From Sphingomonas sp. LY54 (lineage in GTDB: Bacteria > Pseudomonadota > Alphaproteobacteria > Sphingomonadales > Sphingomonadaceae), in NCBI RefSeq assembly GCF_035594035.1, contig NZ_CP141588.1, positions 3,192,501-3,256,500 of the forward strand: 64,000 nucleotides of DNA, in the 5' to 3' direction. Below the pieces are notes generated by a model that ran no database searches, was not told the origin of the DNA, and was given only the letters and a program-made list of their open reading frames with translations. The position numbers and the translations under genes were made by a program. The stretch's first letter is position 1. The number at the start of each line of letters is the position of its first letter. Shown in pieces: positions 56,152 through 64,000 of the stretch.

Positions 56152-56967
56152 TCAGGCGGCGGTGGGAGGCAGGGGATCGTCGGGCTCCCACGGCTCGGCG
56201 GCACGCATTTGCGGGAAGGCGACCACGTTGGAGACCAAGGGCGCCTCGGGCGCCGGCGGCAGGCCGATGATCCCGCGCAGCGCGGCGTCGTTGGGACGAG
56301 GCGCGATCCGGGTCGTTATGCTGCCGAGCCGCTCGAACGGCGCGGCCGCCGCGGCCGATATGCAATAAGCGGTTCCGCTCCAGCGCCCGCCCATTTCCTC
56401 GAGGAAGCGCGCCACGATCTCGCCGGCACGGGGTGAGTGGATGAGCGCTCCGTCGATCCAGGGAAGGGCCGCCAGCGCCGGGCGCAGCGTATCGCGGCCG
56501 CATTCGACCGCGTCATAAATCGGCACCCGCCGGGCATCGAAGCCGACATCGCGCAGTTCGGCCACCAAATTGCCGGCCGGCTTTGCCGCCGACAGGTGGA
56601 CCAGCCTCGCACGCGGTGCGAGCTGGTTGCAGATGAGGTCGCGCAAGTCACGCACGTCGCCGCGCGCCGAAAAGACGTTTTCATATCCGGCCTGGCGGGC
56701 GGCCTCTGCCGTGCGATCGCCGACCGCAAAGACCGGGACGGAGCGCAGAGCGGGCGAAAAGACATGATGGCGCACGCCGTTCGGGCTGGTGAAGACGAGC
56801 GCGTCGGCGCTTTCGGCTTCCGGTTCGTGCTCGAGCGGCTTCGTCTCCAGGACCGGCGCCACGAGCGGATTGTGCCCCGCCGCGTGGAGATGCTTGGCGG
56901 TCAGCATCGCGAACGGAGCCGTCCGCGTGACCCAGAGGAAGAGCCGCTCGGGCCCCGTGTCGGTCAT
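56152..56967 (-). CDS. hemD: Uroporphyrinogen-III synthase (HemD family)
   Basis: Cyclises hydroxymethylbilane to uroporphyrinogen III in haem synthesis. 271 residues with the two-domain HemD pattern: VTRTAPFAMLTAKHLHAAGH, LVFTSPNGVRHHV, VFAVGDRTAEAARQAGY, LVHLSAAKPAGNLVAELRD and DGALIHSPRAGEIVARFLEE. HemD is weakly conserved, so the call rests on this series. hemC is not adjacent, as it is in many bacteria. Its start overlaps the 68-residue gene upstream (ATGA). Confidence 0.82.
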   Translation of the reverse strand: MTDTGPERLFLWVTRTAPFAMLTAKHLHAAGHNPLVAPVLETKPLEHEPEAESADALVFTSPNGVRHHVFSPALRSVPVFAVGDRTAEAARQAGYENVFSARGDVRDLRDLICNQLAPRARLVHLSAAKPAGNLVAELRDVGFDARRVPIYDAVECGRDTLRPALAALPWIDGALIHSPRAGEIVARFLEEMGGRWSGTAYCISAAAAAPFERLGSITTRIAPRPNDAALRGIIGLPPAPEAPLVSNVVAFPQMRAAEPWEPDDPLPPTAA

Positions 56968-57170
56968 AGCCGCGGCTGGGGCGCGTCGCCCGCGGCGTTC
57001 CGGCGGGCGAACTTTGCTACCGAGTTTACCAGCGTCCTCGCGCGCGGGAAAGCGCGCCCCTCGAGCGGGAGGAATGCCGAATCCGACGAAAAGAACTTGA
57101 AGCCTTGCGGGCCTCGGACCGCAACGCCGACAGGGCGGCGGTCGGCTTCGACCACGAAATGGTCAGACAT
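56964..57170 (-). CDS. Small hypothetical protein coupled to hemD
   Basis: 68 residues beginning MSDHFVVEADRRPVGVAVRG, then FKFFSSDSAFLPLEGRAFPR. GGAG upstream of ATG 57170 and a 4-nt overlap with hemD support a real gene. Short beta-rich N-terminal half, basic C-terminal end. No recognised family. Confidence 0.7.
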   Translation of the reverse strand: MSDHFVVEADRRPVGVAVRGPQGFKFFSSDSAFLPLEGRAFPRARTLVNSVAKFARRNAAGDAPQPRL

Positions 57171-57552
57171 GATATCTCCTTTACCAAAGCCCTCCCGTGC
57201 TCGTGTCGAGCCCGCGTGCGGCGGGTCGCTGCATTGTGGGGAGGGGTGGCCGGATCGGGCCGGCCGTTGATCGGCGGATGACCGCCAAGCCGTGCCCCGG
57301 GGTCGTATCGCGGCTGTGCCGCCGGCCCGCGGGGCCTAGAGGCGTGCGGTACTGCTGCCCGGATGCAACTCGGTGCGGAGGATGGTGGGGACGCTCTTCA
57401 TCTCCCTTCGAAGATGGACTGCGGGCGGGGGAAGTCAAGCTGAGAGGGACGGTCGGCGCGTCGCCATGCCCGCAGGGCATTGACCTACCGTAGAATAGCT
57501 ATGTAGCCATGATCGCAGTGGCCGCTACGCCTCCTGTCAGCAGGGGGAAACG
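57171..57552. other. Intergenic region before LysR gene
   Basis: About 380 GC-rich nt with no convincing gene. Small inverted repeats are visible, for example ATGCCC-GCA-GGGCAT (57466-57480) and GGCCGG-N6-CCGGCC near 57249-57266. No clear promoter pair found by eye. Confidence 0.4.
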
Positions 57553-58455
57553 ATGGTCCTAAATCCGCTCAGGCTGTTTCACGAGGTCGCACGCACCGGA
57601 AGCATCCGGAAGGCGAGCGAAGTGCTCAAGCTCGCGCCGTCATCGGTCAGCCGGCAGGTGCTCATTCTCGAACGTCAGATCGGCACGACCCTGCTCGATC
57701 GATCCGCGGCAGGGGTGGCGCTCACTCCGGCGGGCCAGCTTGTCGCCAATTATGCGCGGACCGTGATCCTGGACTATGACACGCTGCGCGCGGAACTGGA
57801 CGACCTCAAAGGTGCCGGGCGGGCCGTCATCCGCATGGCCGCCGTCGAAAGCGTCATCCTCGAAGCGCCGCTGGCCACGATCTCGCGGTTCCGCGAGCGC
57901 TTTCCGGAGGTCCAGTTCAGGCTGAACATGCGCACCGCCCACGAAGTTGCTGACGAGGTCCGTTCGGGGACCGCCGATCTCGGCCTTACTCTGAACCACA
58001 TGCCGGATCCCGCTTTCCGCACGATCCTCGAGCTCAACGAACCGCTCGTCCTCGCGGTCCGCCGCGATCATCGATTTGCCGTGCGCACCTCGATCGGCCT
58101 TGCCGAACTCGCTGCCGAACCCTTGGCCCTGCACGAGCCCTCGCACAGCCTCCGCCAGGCCGTTGACGAGGCGACCAAGGCGCACGGTTTCCTGATCTCT
58201 CCGGTCCTGTCGACCAGTTCGCTCGAAGTGCTGCGCGGCTTCGTCCGATCGGGCCTCGGCGGCGCGATCCTGACTCGGGGCGGCGTGGTGCGCGACACAA
58301 GCGGCCTGATGGTCGCGGTGCCGATCGACGAGCCCAGTCTCGGCGCGGGGAACATCGTCCTGCTCACCCGCGCCGACCGGCGTCTGTCACGTATCCTTCA
58401 GCTCTTCGTCACCGACCTGGTCGGGGCCCTGCAACAGGCGCGCCCGCTGCAATAG
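57553..58455 (+). CDS. LysR-family transcriptional regulator
   Basis: 300 residues. The N-terminal winged helix (LRLFHEVARTGSIRKASEVL, PSSVSRQVLILERQIGTTLL) is typical, followed by the LysR substrate-binding domain (about 90-300). It lies immediately upstream of, and convergent with, an exported amidohydrolase, and probably controls the adjacent hydrolase and TonB-receptor genes by position. Ligand unknown. Confidence 0.9.
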   Translation: MVLNPLRLFHEVARTGSIRKASEVLKLAPSSVSRQVLILERQIGTTLLDRSAAGVALTPAGQLVANYARTVILDYDTLRAELDDLKGAGRAVIRMAAVESVILEAPLATISRFRERFPEVQFRLNMRTAHEVADEVRSGTADLGLTLNHMPDPAFRTILELNEPLVLAVRRDHRFAVRTSIGLAELAAEPLALHEPSHSLRQAVDEATKAHGFLISPVLSTSSLEVLRGFVRSGLGGAILTRGGVVRDTSGLMVAVPIDEPSLGAGNIVLLTRADRRLSRILQLFVTDLVGALQQARPLQ

Positions 58456-58464
58456 GCGCGCGCC

Positions 58465-60240
58465 TCAGTAGAAGGCGACGTCGTCGACTTCGAGCCAGGC
58501 CTTGCTTCCGGCGGGGCGCTGGGCGGCGATGCCCACCGAGAAGAGCTGGCCGGCGTCCCAGCGTGCGTCCTCGCGCGCTGGCTTGAAGGCGGAGAAGGGG
58601 ATTTCGATCGTGGTCCAGTCGGCCTGACCTTCGAACGAGGCGTTCCAGGGGCCGTTCGCGCCCATGATGCGCAGATCGAACGGTCCTTGGCCGCGAACTG
58701 CGAGGCGTACGCCTTGGAAGGCGCGCGCATCAGCCGGCACGAAGCCGCCGCGGGTCAGCGGGATCGTGATGCCGGCGGAGGGCTCTTTGTCGTTCGACAT
58801 GCGGCCGATCAGCGACAAAGCGCGATTTTGGCCATCGCGTACCGTGATCGCGTGCGCGATCGCGCTCCGATTCATGCCGCCGTTGGTGTCGCTGATGATG
58901 ATCGTATCGACCGACGAGCGGCCGTCCGCGCGCTCGAAGTCTGCAATCAGGCTGGCGGCCTTGATCGGCCTGGGCGCGACGGGATCGGCGATCAGAACGG
59001 GGCTCTTGCCCTGCGTCACGACGCGGCCGTCGATGACGACGCTGCGCACCGCCTCGATGGCCTTGATGTCGCGCCACGGCTCGCCCTGTACGAGCAGGAG
59101 GTCGGCGCGCTTGCCGGGCTCGATCGTCCCGCGGTCCTCGAACAGGCCCATCGCCTTGGCGCTGTTCGCCGTTCCGGCCATCAAAGCCTGCTCGGGAGTG
59201 AGGCCAGCCTGAACCAAGAGCTCCAGCTCGCGGTGGGTCGACCAGCCGTGCGGCGTCCCGGGCATACCGGCGTCGGTGCCGAGCGCGATCAGCACGCCGG
59301 CGTCGTGCAGCGCCTTGGTGTTGCGCAAAGCATAGCCGAACTTGCGGCGGGTCTGCTCGAGGGTCGCCGGCGCTGCCCTGGCGACCTTTTCCGGGCGCGG
59401 CTCGTAGACGGCGAGGGTGGGGGCGTAGGCCGTGTTGTTCGCCTTCATCAGGGCGATCAGCTCGGCATCGACCTCGCCGTCCTGGAGGCTGTGGACGATC
59501 ACGTCGACCTTGGCGCGGGCGGCTTCCTTGCCGCGGGCCACGGTGACGGTGTGGCTGACGACCTTGAGGTCGTTCTTGTGGGCCTCGTCGACGAGCGCGG
59601 TGAGCGCCTCCTCGGTGACGCTGTTGTTGTTGGGCGAGGTGCCGTAGCGCCAGCCGTCGTTGAAGATCTTGATGCGGTCGGGGCGGTAGGGGAGCAATTC
59701 GCGGATGGCGGTGCGGGCGCTGTCCGGGGTGGTGATGCTCTTGGTCGTATTCTCGTCGCCCCAGTCGGTGCCGTGACCGCCCGGCGTGCCGACGCGCGCA
59801 ATGTAGTTCACGTGGGGCGCGACGACGCCCTGGAGCCATTCCCGCGTGGGCGCATAGGCTTCCGGCTGGGAATGGAAATCGTCCACCGTGGTGACGCCGG
59901 CCAGCGCATAGGCCTTGGCGATCTGCGGGGCGTTGTTGGGTTGGCCGCCGGGCGTCCAGTGCGTGTGGAGATCAAACAGGCCGGGAAGGAGCGACATGCC
60001 GCGCGCATCGATCACGCGCGCGCCCTTAGGCTTGGTGATCTTCGTGCCGACCTCGGCGATGCGCCCGTCGATCACCAGCACGTCGGCCTTGTGCGGCGCC
60101 TTGCCGGTCGCGTCGAACAACGTCGCGCCGCTGATGACGAGCGCCTGGCCGGCCTTGCCCTGCGCGGCGTTGCCGACGGTCCCGAACGAGAGGCTGAGGG
60201 TGAGCGCCGAGGCGGCGAGAAGGCAACGCTGGAACGACAT
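58465..60240 (-). CDS. Exported amidohydrolase with C-terminal CIA30-like domain
   Basis: 591 residues from ATG 60240 (AGGAG upstream), with a signal peptide (about 1-25, ending GNAAQG). An amidohydrolase barrel occupies about 35-430: LFDLHTHW (metal-binding HxH), TVTVARGKEA and ALGTDAGMPG (catalytic Asp). The C-terminal part (about 435-590) has the CIA30-like jelly-roll pattern, ending FSVGIAAQRPAGSKAWLEVDDVAFY. That fusion is unusual. Probably a periplasmic or secreted hydrolase on cyclic amides, peptides or N-acyl compounds. On the same strand 52 nt further is the M20 gene. Confidence 0.85.
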   Translation of the reverse strand: MSFQRCLLAASALTLSLSFGTVGNAAQGKAGQALVISGATLFDATGKAPHKADVLVIDGRIAEVGTKITKPKGARVIDARGMSLLPGLFDLHTHWTPGGQPNNAPQIAKAYALAGVTTVDDFHSQPEAYAPTREWLQGVVAPHVNYIARVGTPGGHGTDWGDENTTKSITTPDSARTAIRELLPYRPDRIKIFNDGWRYGTSPNNNSVTEEALTALVDEAHKNDLKVVSHTVTVARGKEAARAKVDVIVHSLQDGEVDAELIALMKANNTAYAPTLAVYEPRPEKVARAAPATLEQTRRKFGYALRNTKALHDAGVLIALGTDAGMPGTPHGWSTHRELELLVQAGLTPEQALMAGTANSAKAMGLFEDRGTIEPGKRADLLLVQGEPWRDIKAIEAVRSVVIDGRVVTQGKSPVLIADPVAPRPIKAASLIADFERADGRSSVDTIIISDTNGGMNRSAIAHAITVRDGQNRALSLIGRMSNDKEPSAGITIPLTRGGFVPADARAFQGVRLAVRGQGPFDLRIMGANGPWNASFEGQADWTTIEIPFSAFKPAREDARWDAGQLFSVGIAAQRPAGSKAWLEVDDVAFY

Positions 60241-60292
60241 GGGGAGGACTCCTGGAACACGCACACCGCCCCGCTGGGCGGATGGGCCGAAC

Positions 60293-61768
60293 TTACTGGC
60301 CGCTGGAGGCGGGCTTGCGGTAATCGAGCGGCGGCTTGCGGTCGCCGACCATCGACTTGTAGACGAAGTCGGGGCCGCGGCGCTGGGCGAACTCGGCCTT
60401 GGCCGCGGCGATCGTCTCGGGGCTGGTCAGCAATTCGGCCGCCGTCAGCGCCAGCGTCTTCGCGGCGTTGACCGAACCCTTGATGCCGATGCTGTGGCCG
60501 GCCGCGGCAACATTCTGCCAGCTGTGGCCGGCAGAGCCGGGAACGAAGGTGGCGGTCGAGAGGCCGACGGTCGGCGTGACCCAGCTGACGTCGGCGACGT
60601 CGGTCGAGCCGCGTCCCTGGGTGTCGATCTTGACCTCGCCGATCTGCTGTGCGGTTTCCAGCGCGGGCGCGCCCGGGGCGAGCGTGGCCTGGATCTTGCG
60701 CGCGAACTCGGTCTCTTCCGGGGTCCACTGGACGCCGCCGACATGGCGCAAATTGCGGTCCATGACATTCATCAGGGCGGCGTTGGGCAGGGTCGAATAG
60801 ACGCCGCCGGTCTGCTCCCACTCGACCTTGGTCTCGGTGCCCATCCCGGCGCCTTCGGCGGCCTTCTTCACGCGGTCCATCACCGACACCACGATCTTGG
60901 GATCGACGTGGCGGACGTAATAATAGGCTTCGGCGAAATCGGGCACGACGTTGGGGGCCTTGCCGCCCTCGGTGATCGCATAATGGATGCGCGTTCCGTC
61001 CGGCACGTGTTCGCGCATCATGTTGACCATGGCGTTCAGCGCCTCGACGCCGTCGAGCGCGGAGCGGCCCTTGTCGGGTGCGCCGGCGGCATGGGCGGAA
61101 GCGCCGTGGAACCGGAACTTGCCGCTGATATTGGCGAGCGAGGCCGATTCCGCCGCCGTGTTGCGGCTGCCCGGATGCCAGTGGAGGGCGATGTCGACGT
61201 CCTTGAACAGGCCGTCGCGGACCATATAGGCCTTGCCCGACCCGCCTTCCTCGGCCGGTGTGCCGTAAACGCGGATCTCGCCGGCGATCTTGTTCTTGAT
61301 CATCCAGTCCTTGACCGCGATCGCAGCGCTGGACGAGGCCGCGCCGAACAGATTGTGACCGCAGCCATGGCCGGCGTCGCGGCCGGCAACGGCCTGCTTG
61401 AACGGCACCGCGCCCTGCGAAAGGCCGGGCAGAGCGTCGAATTCGGCGAGGATGCCGATGACTGGGCCGGCGCCGTTCTTGAAGCTGGCGACGAAGGCGG
61501 TCGGCTGGCCGGCGACGCCGGCCTGGACCGCGAAGCCGGCCTTCTTGAGCTGAGCCTGGAGCAGGCCGGAGCTCTGCGTCTCGAGGTAACCGAGTTCGGA
61601 ATAATTCCAAATCTTGAGCGCCGTGTCGGCCAGCTGGCCGGCATTCTTGTCGACGGTTCCGGTCAGCTGGGTCCGCGCCGCCGCGGGAAGCTCCGCCTGG
61701 GCGGGAACCGACAGGGCCGCGACGCTTGCCATCGCCAGCAGTCCGGCGGCGCGCAAAGATTTGGTCAC
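60293..61768 (-). CDS. Exported M20 family amidohydrolase (AbgB-like)
   Basis: 491 residues with a signal peptide (cleavage near AQAELP). The M20 features are ILAEFDALPG, the metal-binding CGHNLFGAASS, GTPAEEGGSGKAYM and SAHAAGAPDKGRSALDGVEA in the dimerisation domain. AbgB-type enzymes hydrolyse p-aminobenzoyl-glutamate or other N-acyl amino acids, normally in the cytoplasm; the signal peptide places this copy in the periplasm. Between the amidohydrolase and the TonB-receptor gene, all minus strand. Confidence 0.9.
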   Translation of the reverse strand: MTKSLRAAGLLAMASVAALSVPAQAELPAAARTQLTGTVDKNAGQLADTALKIWNYSELGYLETQSSGLLQAQLKKAGFAVQAGVAGQPTAFVASFKNGAGPVIGILAEFDALPGLSQGAVPFKQAVAGRDAGHGCGHNLFGAASSSAAIAVKDWMIKNKIAGEIRVYGTPAEEGGSGKAYMVRDGLFKDVDIALHWHPGSRNTAAESASLANISGKFRFHGASAHAAGAPDKGRSALDGVEALNAMVNMMREHVPDGTRIHYAITEGGKAPNVVPDFAEAYYYVRHVDPKIVVSVMDRVKKAAEGAGMGTETKVEWEQTGGVYSTLPNAALMNVMDRNLRHVGGVQWTPEETEFARKIQATLAPGAPALETAQQIGEVKIDTQGRGSTDVADVSWVTPTVGLSTATFVPGSAGHSWQNVAAAGHSIGIKGSVNAAKTLALTAAELLTSPETIAAAKAEFAQRRGPDFVYKSMVGDRKPPLDYRKPASSGQ

Positions 61769-61835
61769 TTCATCATCCTCTTATCATGTGCTGCAAGATT
61801 GCGGGCGCCGCCCGTAGACGGCGCCCGCGCTTCGA

Positions 61836-64000
61836 TCAGAAGCTCTTGGAGACGTTGACGTACCAGTAACGGGCCTGCGGCGCATAGAGGCGACCGACAT
61901 AGCCTTCCGACGAAAGCGGCGGCTTCTCGTCGGTGATGTTGCGCACGCCGAGGCGGAAGCGGGTTCCGTTCAGCGCGCCTTGGTCGAAAGCATATTCGCC
62001 ATAGAGGTTGCCGGTCAGCTGCGACTTCACGACCCACGGATTGCCCGCCGAGTCGATCAGGTCCGGATCCTCGACGCTACCGATATACTGCGTGAAGGCG
62101 CCGATCGTGACCTGGTTGTAGCGCCACGTAAGAGCGGCCGACAATTTCCACTCCGGACGCCCTTCCTGGCGGATCAGGTCGCCGCCACCGGTAATGGTGG
62201 TGCCGGCGTTGATCTCGCCCGCCTCGCGCGCTGCGAGCAGGGCGGCGATGCCCGGCGACGGCTCCTGGTAGAAGTCGAGCAGGTGCGCGGCGTTGAAGTT
62301 CAGCGTGAAGTCTCCGGCCGCCGTGCCGCGCAGGCGCCACACCAGGCCAAGGTCGATGCCCTTGGCGGTCTGCGGCTGCAGGTTCTGATAGGCGTCGAGC
62401 ACGTAGAGAACCTGACCAGCCGGGGCGAGGCCGGTGCCCGCGAACAAAGCGATGTCGTCAGCCGTCGGGTTGGCACGAATCACGTTCGGGTTGGTCTCGC
62501 CGCTCTGGCGCAGCAGATAATCGACGATCAGCGCATTGCCCTCGCCGAAGATGCCGACCAGGCCGGTCTGCTTCACGCGCCAGTAATCGGCGGTGAGGGT
62601 GAGGCGGCCGAGGCTGTCGGGAATGAAGTTCGGCTCGAGCACCACGCCGGCCGAGAGCGTATCGGACTCTTCCGGCTTCAGATCCGGGTTGCCCGAGCGG
62701 CGGGCCGAGGTCGACTGGCGGCGCGAGCAATCGGCGAAGCTGGAGATCCGGCCCGTGCGCAGGTCGGCTTCGCAGATCGACCAGTCGGTGCGGGTGTTGG
62801 CGCGGGTGATGACCGTGGCGTTCACCTGCTCCAGGTTCGGCGCGCGGAAGCCCTGTGCCCACGAACCGCGCAGGCGCAGACCGTCGACGATGTCCCAGGC
62901 GGCGGCAACCTTCGGCTTCGCGACGCTGCCGAAGTCGCTGTAATGCTCGTAGCGGCCGGCGAGCTGGACCTCGAGGCTACGGACCAGTGGGATGCCCATT
63001 TCCGGCGAAACGACGGGAACCGCGAACTCGATATAGGCCGCCGCGACTTCGCGATTGCCGCGCGTGTCCGGATTCATCGACGAGTTGACGAGATCGCCGG
63101 TGACGATCCCGGTCGAGGGATCGGTATAGGTGATCGTGCCGTCGACGCGCTGGTCGCGATCGTCGAACTGCGTCTCGCGACGGACTTCGGCGCCGGCCGC
63201 CATGCCGATGTCGCCGCCCGGCAGCGTGAGGATGGCGCGGTTGGAGATGCGGAAGTCGGCGAGAGCGAGCGTGCTCTTGGTGCGCCGCGTCGCCTTGACC
63301 TTGATCGCCTCGATCGCGGCGGCGCTGCTCGGGGTGGCATCGCCGTAGATGACGTTGGCGAGATCGCCGCCGTTGAACGGATTGTAAGCATCCGGGGTCG
63401 ACAAAGCGAGCTGGCGTGCAAGCGCGCCCGCCGAGATGTTGTCGCTGACGTCCTTGGCGGTCGCCTCGGAGTAAAGGACCGCGCCTTCCCACTCGAAGTC
63501 GCCGAGCGGGCCGCGGAGGCCGGCCAGCATACGCGCCTGGCGGTTGGTGACGTCGATGTTCATCAGCCCGGCGTCCTCGAACGCGTAGGAACGGATGGTG
63601 ACGGGAAGGCCCGCGGCCGGGACGTTGGTGCCGGGCAGGCGGTTCGGGTTGACGGCGCCGTTTGCGAACACGGCCGGACCGAACGGATTCCAGTAATTGC
63701 TCGCCGGGATCGTGATCGGGATCGAACTCAAAGTCGCGACGGGGGACTGAACGGCATGGGTCTCGGCGTAATAATAGCCGGCCTCGCCGAAGGCGGTGAG
63801 GCTGTCGCTGAGCTCGTACTTGGCAGTGAGGTACAGGTTCACGCGGTCGAGCGAGGGGATCACGCTCGTGTTCTGGCCGGCCGGATCGCGGCGCAGGTTG
63901 CGGTCGGCGGCGGTGACGGCGAGTGCGCCGTCATCGATGCAGAGGCCGTTGCCGATATTGAGCTGGCAACCCGGGTTGGTGCTCGGCTGGATGTGAAACA
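61836..64000 (-). CDS. TonB-dependent receptor, N-terminus beyond window
   Basis: The frame runs from the stop at 61836 through the right edge, so the signal peptide, TonB box and plug domain are missing. The 720 visible residues are the barrel: AYIEFAVPVVSPEMGIPLVR, VQLAGRYEHYSDFG, LRGSWAQGFRAPNLEQVNAT, ESDTLSAGVVLEPNFIPDSL and a C-terminal YWYVNVSKSF ending in phenylalanine. The internal Met at 63863 is not the start because the frame stays open beyond it. A cysteine pair (CQLNIGNGLC) lies near the left of the visible part. By position it may import the substrate of the neighbouring hydrolases. Likely a receptor of the broad oligosaccharide/peptide-type class. Confidence 0.93.
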   Translation of the reverse strand, partial: FHIQPSTNPGCQLNIGNGLCIDDGALAVTAADRNLRRDPAGQNTSVIPSLDRVNLYLTAKYELSDSLTAFGEAGYYYAETHAVQSPVATLSSIPITIPASNYWNPFGPAVFANGAVNPNRLPGTNVPAAGLPVTIRSYAFEDAGLMNIDVTNRQARMLAGLRGPLGDFEWEGAVLYSEATAKDVSDNISAGALARQLALSTPDAYNPFNGGDLANVIYGDATPSSAAAIEAIKVKATRRTKSTLALADFRISNRAILTLPGGDIGMAAGAEVRRETQFDDRDQRVDGTITYTDPSTGIVTGDLVNSSMNPDTRGNREVAAAYIEFAVPVVSPEMGIPLVRSLEVQLAGRYEHYSDFGSVAKPKVAAAWDIVDGLRLRGSWAQGFRAPNLEQVNATVITRANTRTDWSICEADLRTGRISSFADCSRRQSTSARRSGNPDLKPEESDTLSAGVVLEPNFIPDSLGRLTLTADYWRVKQTGLVGIFGEGNALIVDYLLRQSGETNPNVIRANPTADDIALFAGTGLAPAGQVLYVLDAYQNLQPQTAKGIDLGLVWRLRGTAAGDFTLNFNAAHLLDFYQEPSPGIAALLAAREAGEINAGTTITGGGDLIRQEGRPEWKLSAALTWRYNQVTIGAFTQYIGSVEDPDLIDSAGNPWVVKSQLTGNLYGEYAFDQGALNGTRFRLGVRNITDEKPPLSSEGYVGRLYAPQARYWYVNVSKSF

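Noticed and set aside
57181..57493. Two roughly 99-residue frames, one on each strand, in the gap before the LysR gene
   Set aside because: Neither has a ribosome site, a domain or sensible composition.

Overview
The window is a 64 kb stretch of a GC-rich alphaproteobacterial chromosome, most probably from the Sphingomonadales. The base for this is the high GC at third codon positions, the cell-cycle proteins MipZ, DivK and an RcdA/DUF1465-family protein, a DksA that has lost most of its zinc-finger cysteines, an HWE-type histidine kinase with a single-domain response regulator, DUF3572 and YdcH-like small proteins, and the gene order divK/rpmG. It looks like core chromosome: gene density is high, operons are compact with 1-4 nt stop/start overlaps, and I see no insertion sequence, prophage, integron or CRISPR array.

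Layout. 1-1.2 kb: end of a DUF1178 gene, tRNA-Arg(CCT), folE. 1.2-3.7 kb: two tandem paralogous L,D-transpeptidases (minus). 4.1-7.9 kb: a large autotransporter serine protease, a clear terminator, and a small I78-type protease-inhibitor lipoprotein. 8-9.7 kb: MHS-family transporter and a secreted hypothetical. 9.9-11.2 kb: ribosomal operon rpsF-rpsR-rplI (minus). 11.4-15.8 kb: fatty-acid operon fabD-fabG-acpP-fabF plus mltG. 15.8-21.7 kb (minus): surE, K+ channel, rimO, M17 aminopeptidase, a MarR regulator and an NlpC/P60 hydrolase. 21.8-26.4 kb: host-attachment-like protein, a duplicated-repeat secreted protein, a Ser/Gly-rich surface protein with a PEP-CTERM-like tail, dksA, a PilZ protein, two divergent YdcH-like genes and the RcdA homologue. 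26.4-29 kb: Fe-alcohol dehydrogenase, thioesterase, nitronate monooxygenase.

29-35.5 kb is the most unusual part: a two-partner-secretion outer-membrane transporter (TpsB) divergent from a FecR-domain protein with an extremely repetitive Pro/Ala, Gly/Asn and Asp/Lys tail, followed directly by a membrane CHASE2-(degenerate GGDEF)-EAL c-di-GMP phosphodiesterase. I propose it as a candidate envelope or matrix sensing/export system. 35.4-39.4 kb: mipZ, a membrane J-domain protein and a phosphomannomutase operon, with divergent panC and a small Sel1-like gene. 39.4-43.9 kb (minus): S9 peptidase, then RidA, GDPD and a GNAT/DUF482 protein in an overlapping operon. 44-47.9 kb: HWE kinase and response regulator (with an EcfG-like promoter candidate), HAD hydrolase, DUF3572, divK. 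48-53.8 kb: rpmG, a TMEM165/GDT1 transporter, ATP-dependent DNA ligase, FMN reductase, catalase, DoxX. 53.8-57.2 kb: amino-acid permease, a 32-residue membrane protein, an Lrp-type regulator, HemD. 57.5-64 kb: LysR regulator, an amidohydrolase fused to a CIA30-like domain, an exported M20 amidohydrolase and a TonB-dependent receptor that runs off the right edge; together these look like an uptake-and-hydrolysis locus for an amide or peptide substrate.

Start codons were moved from the longest frame to internal ATG/GTG/TTG codons wherever a Shine-Dalgarno sequence and family length supported it. Functional calls rest on recognised family motifs read by eye; no database search was run.
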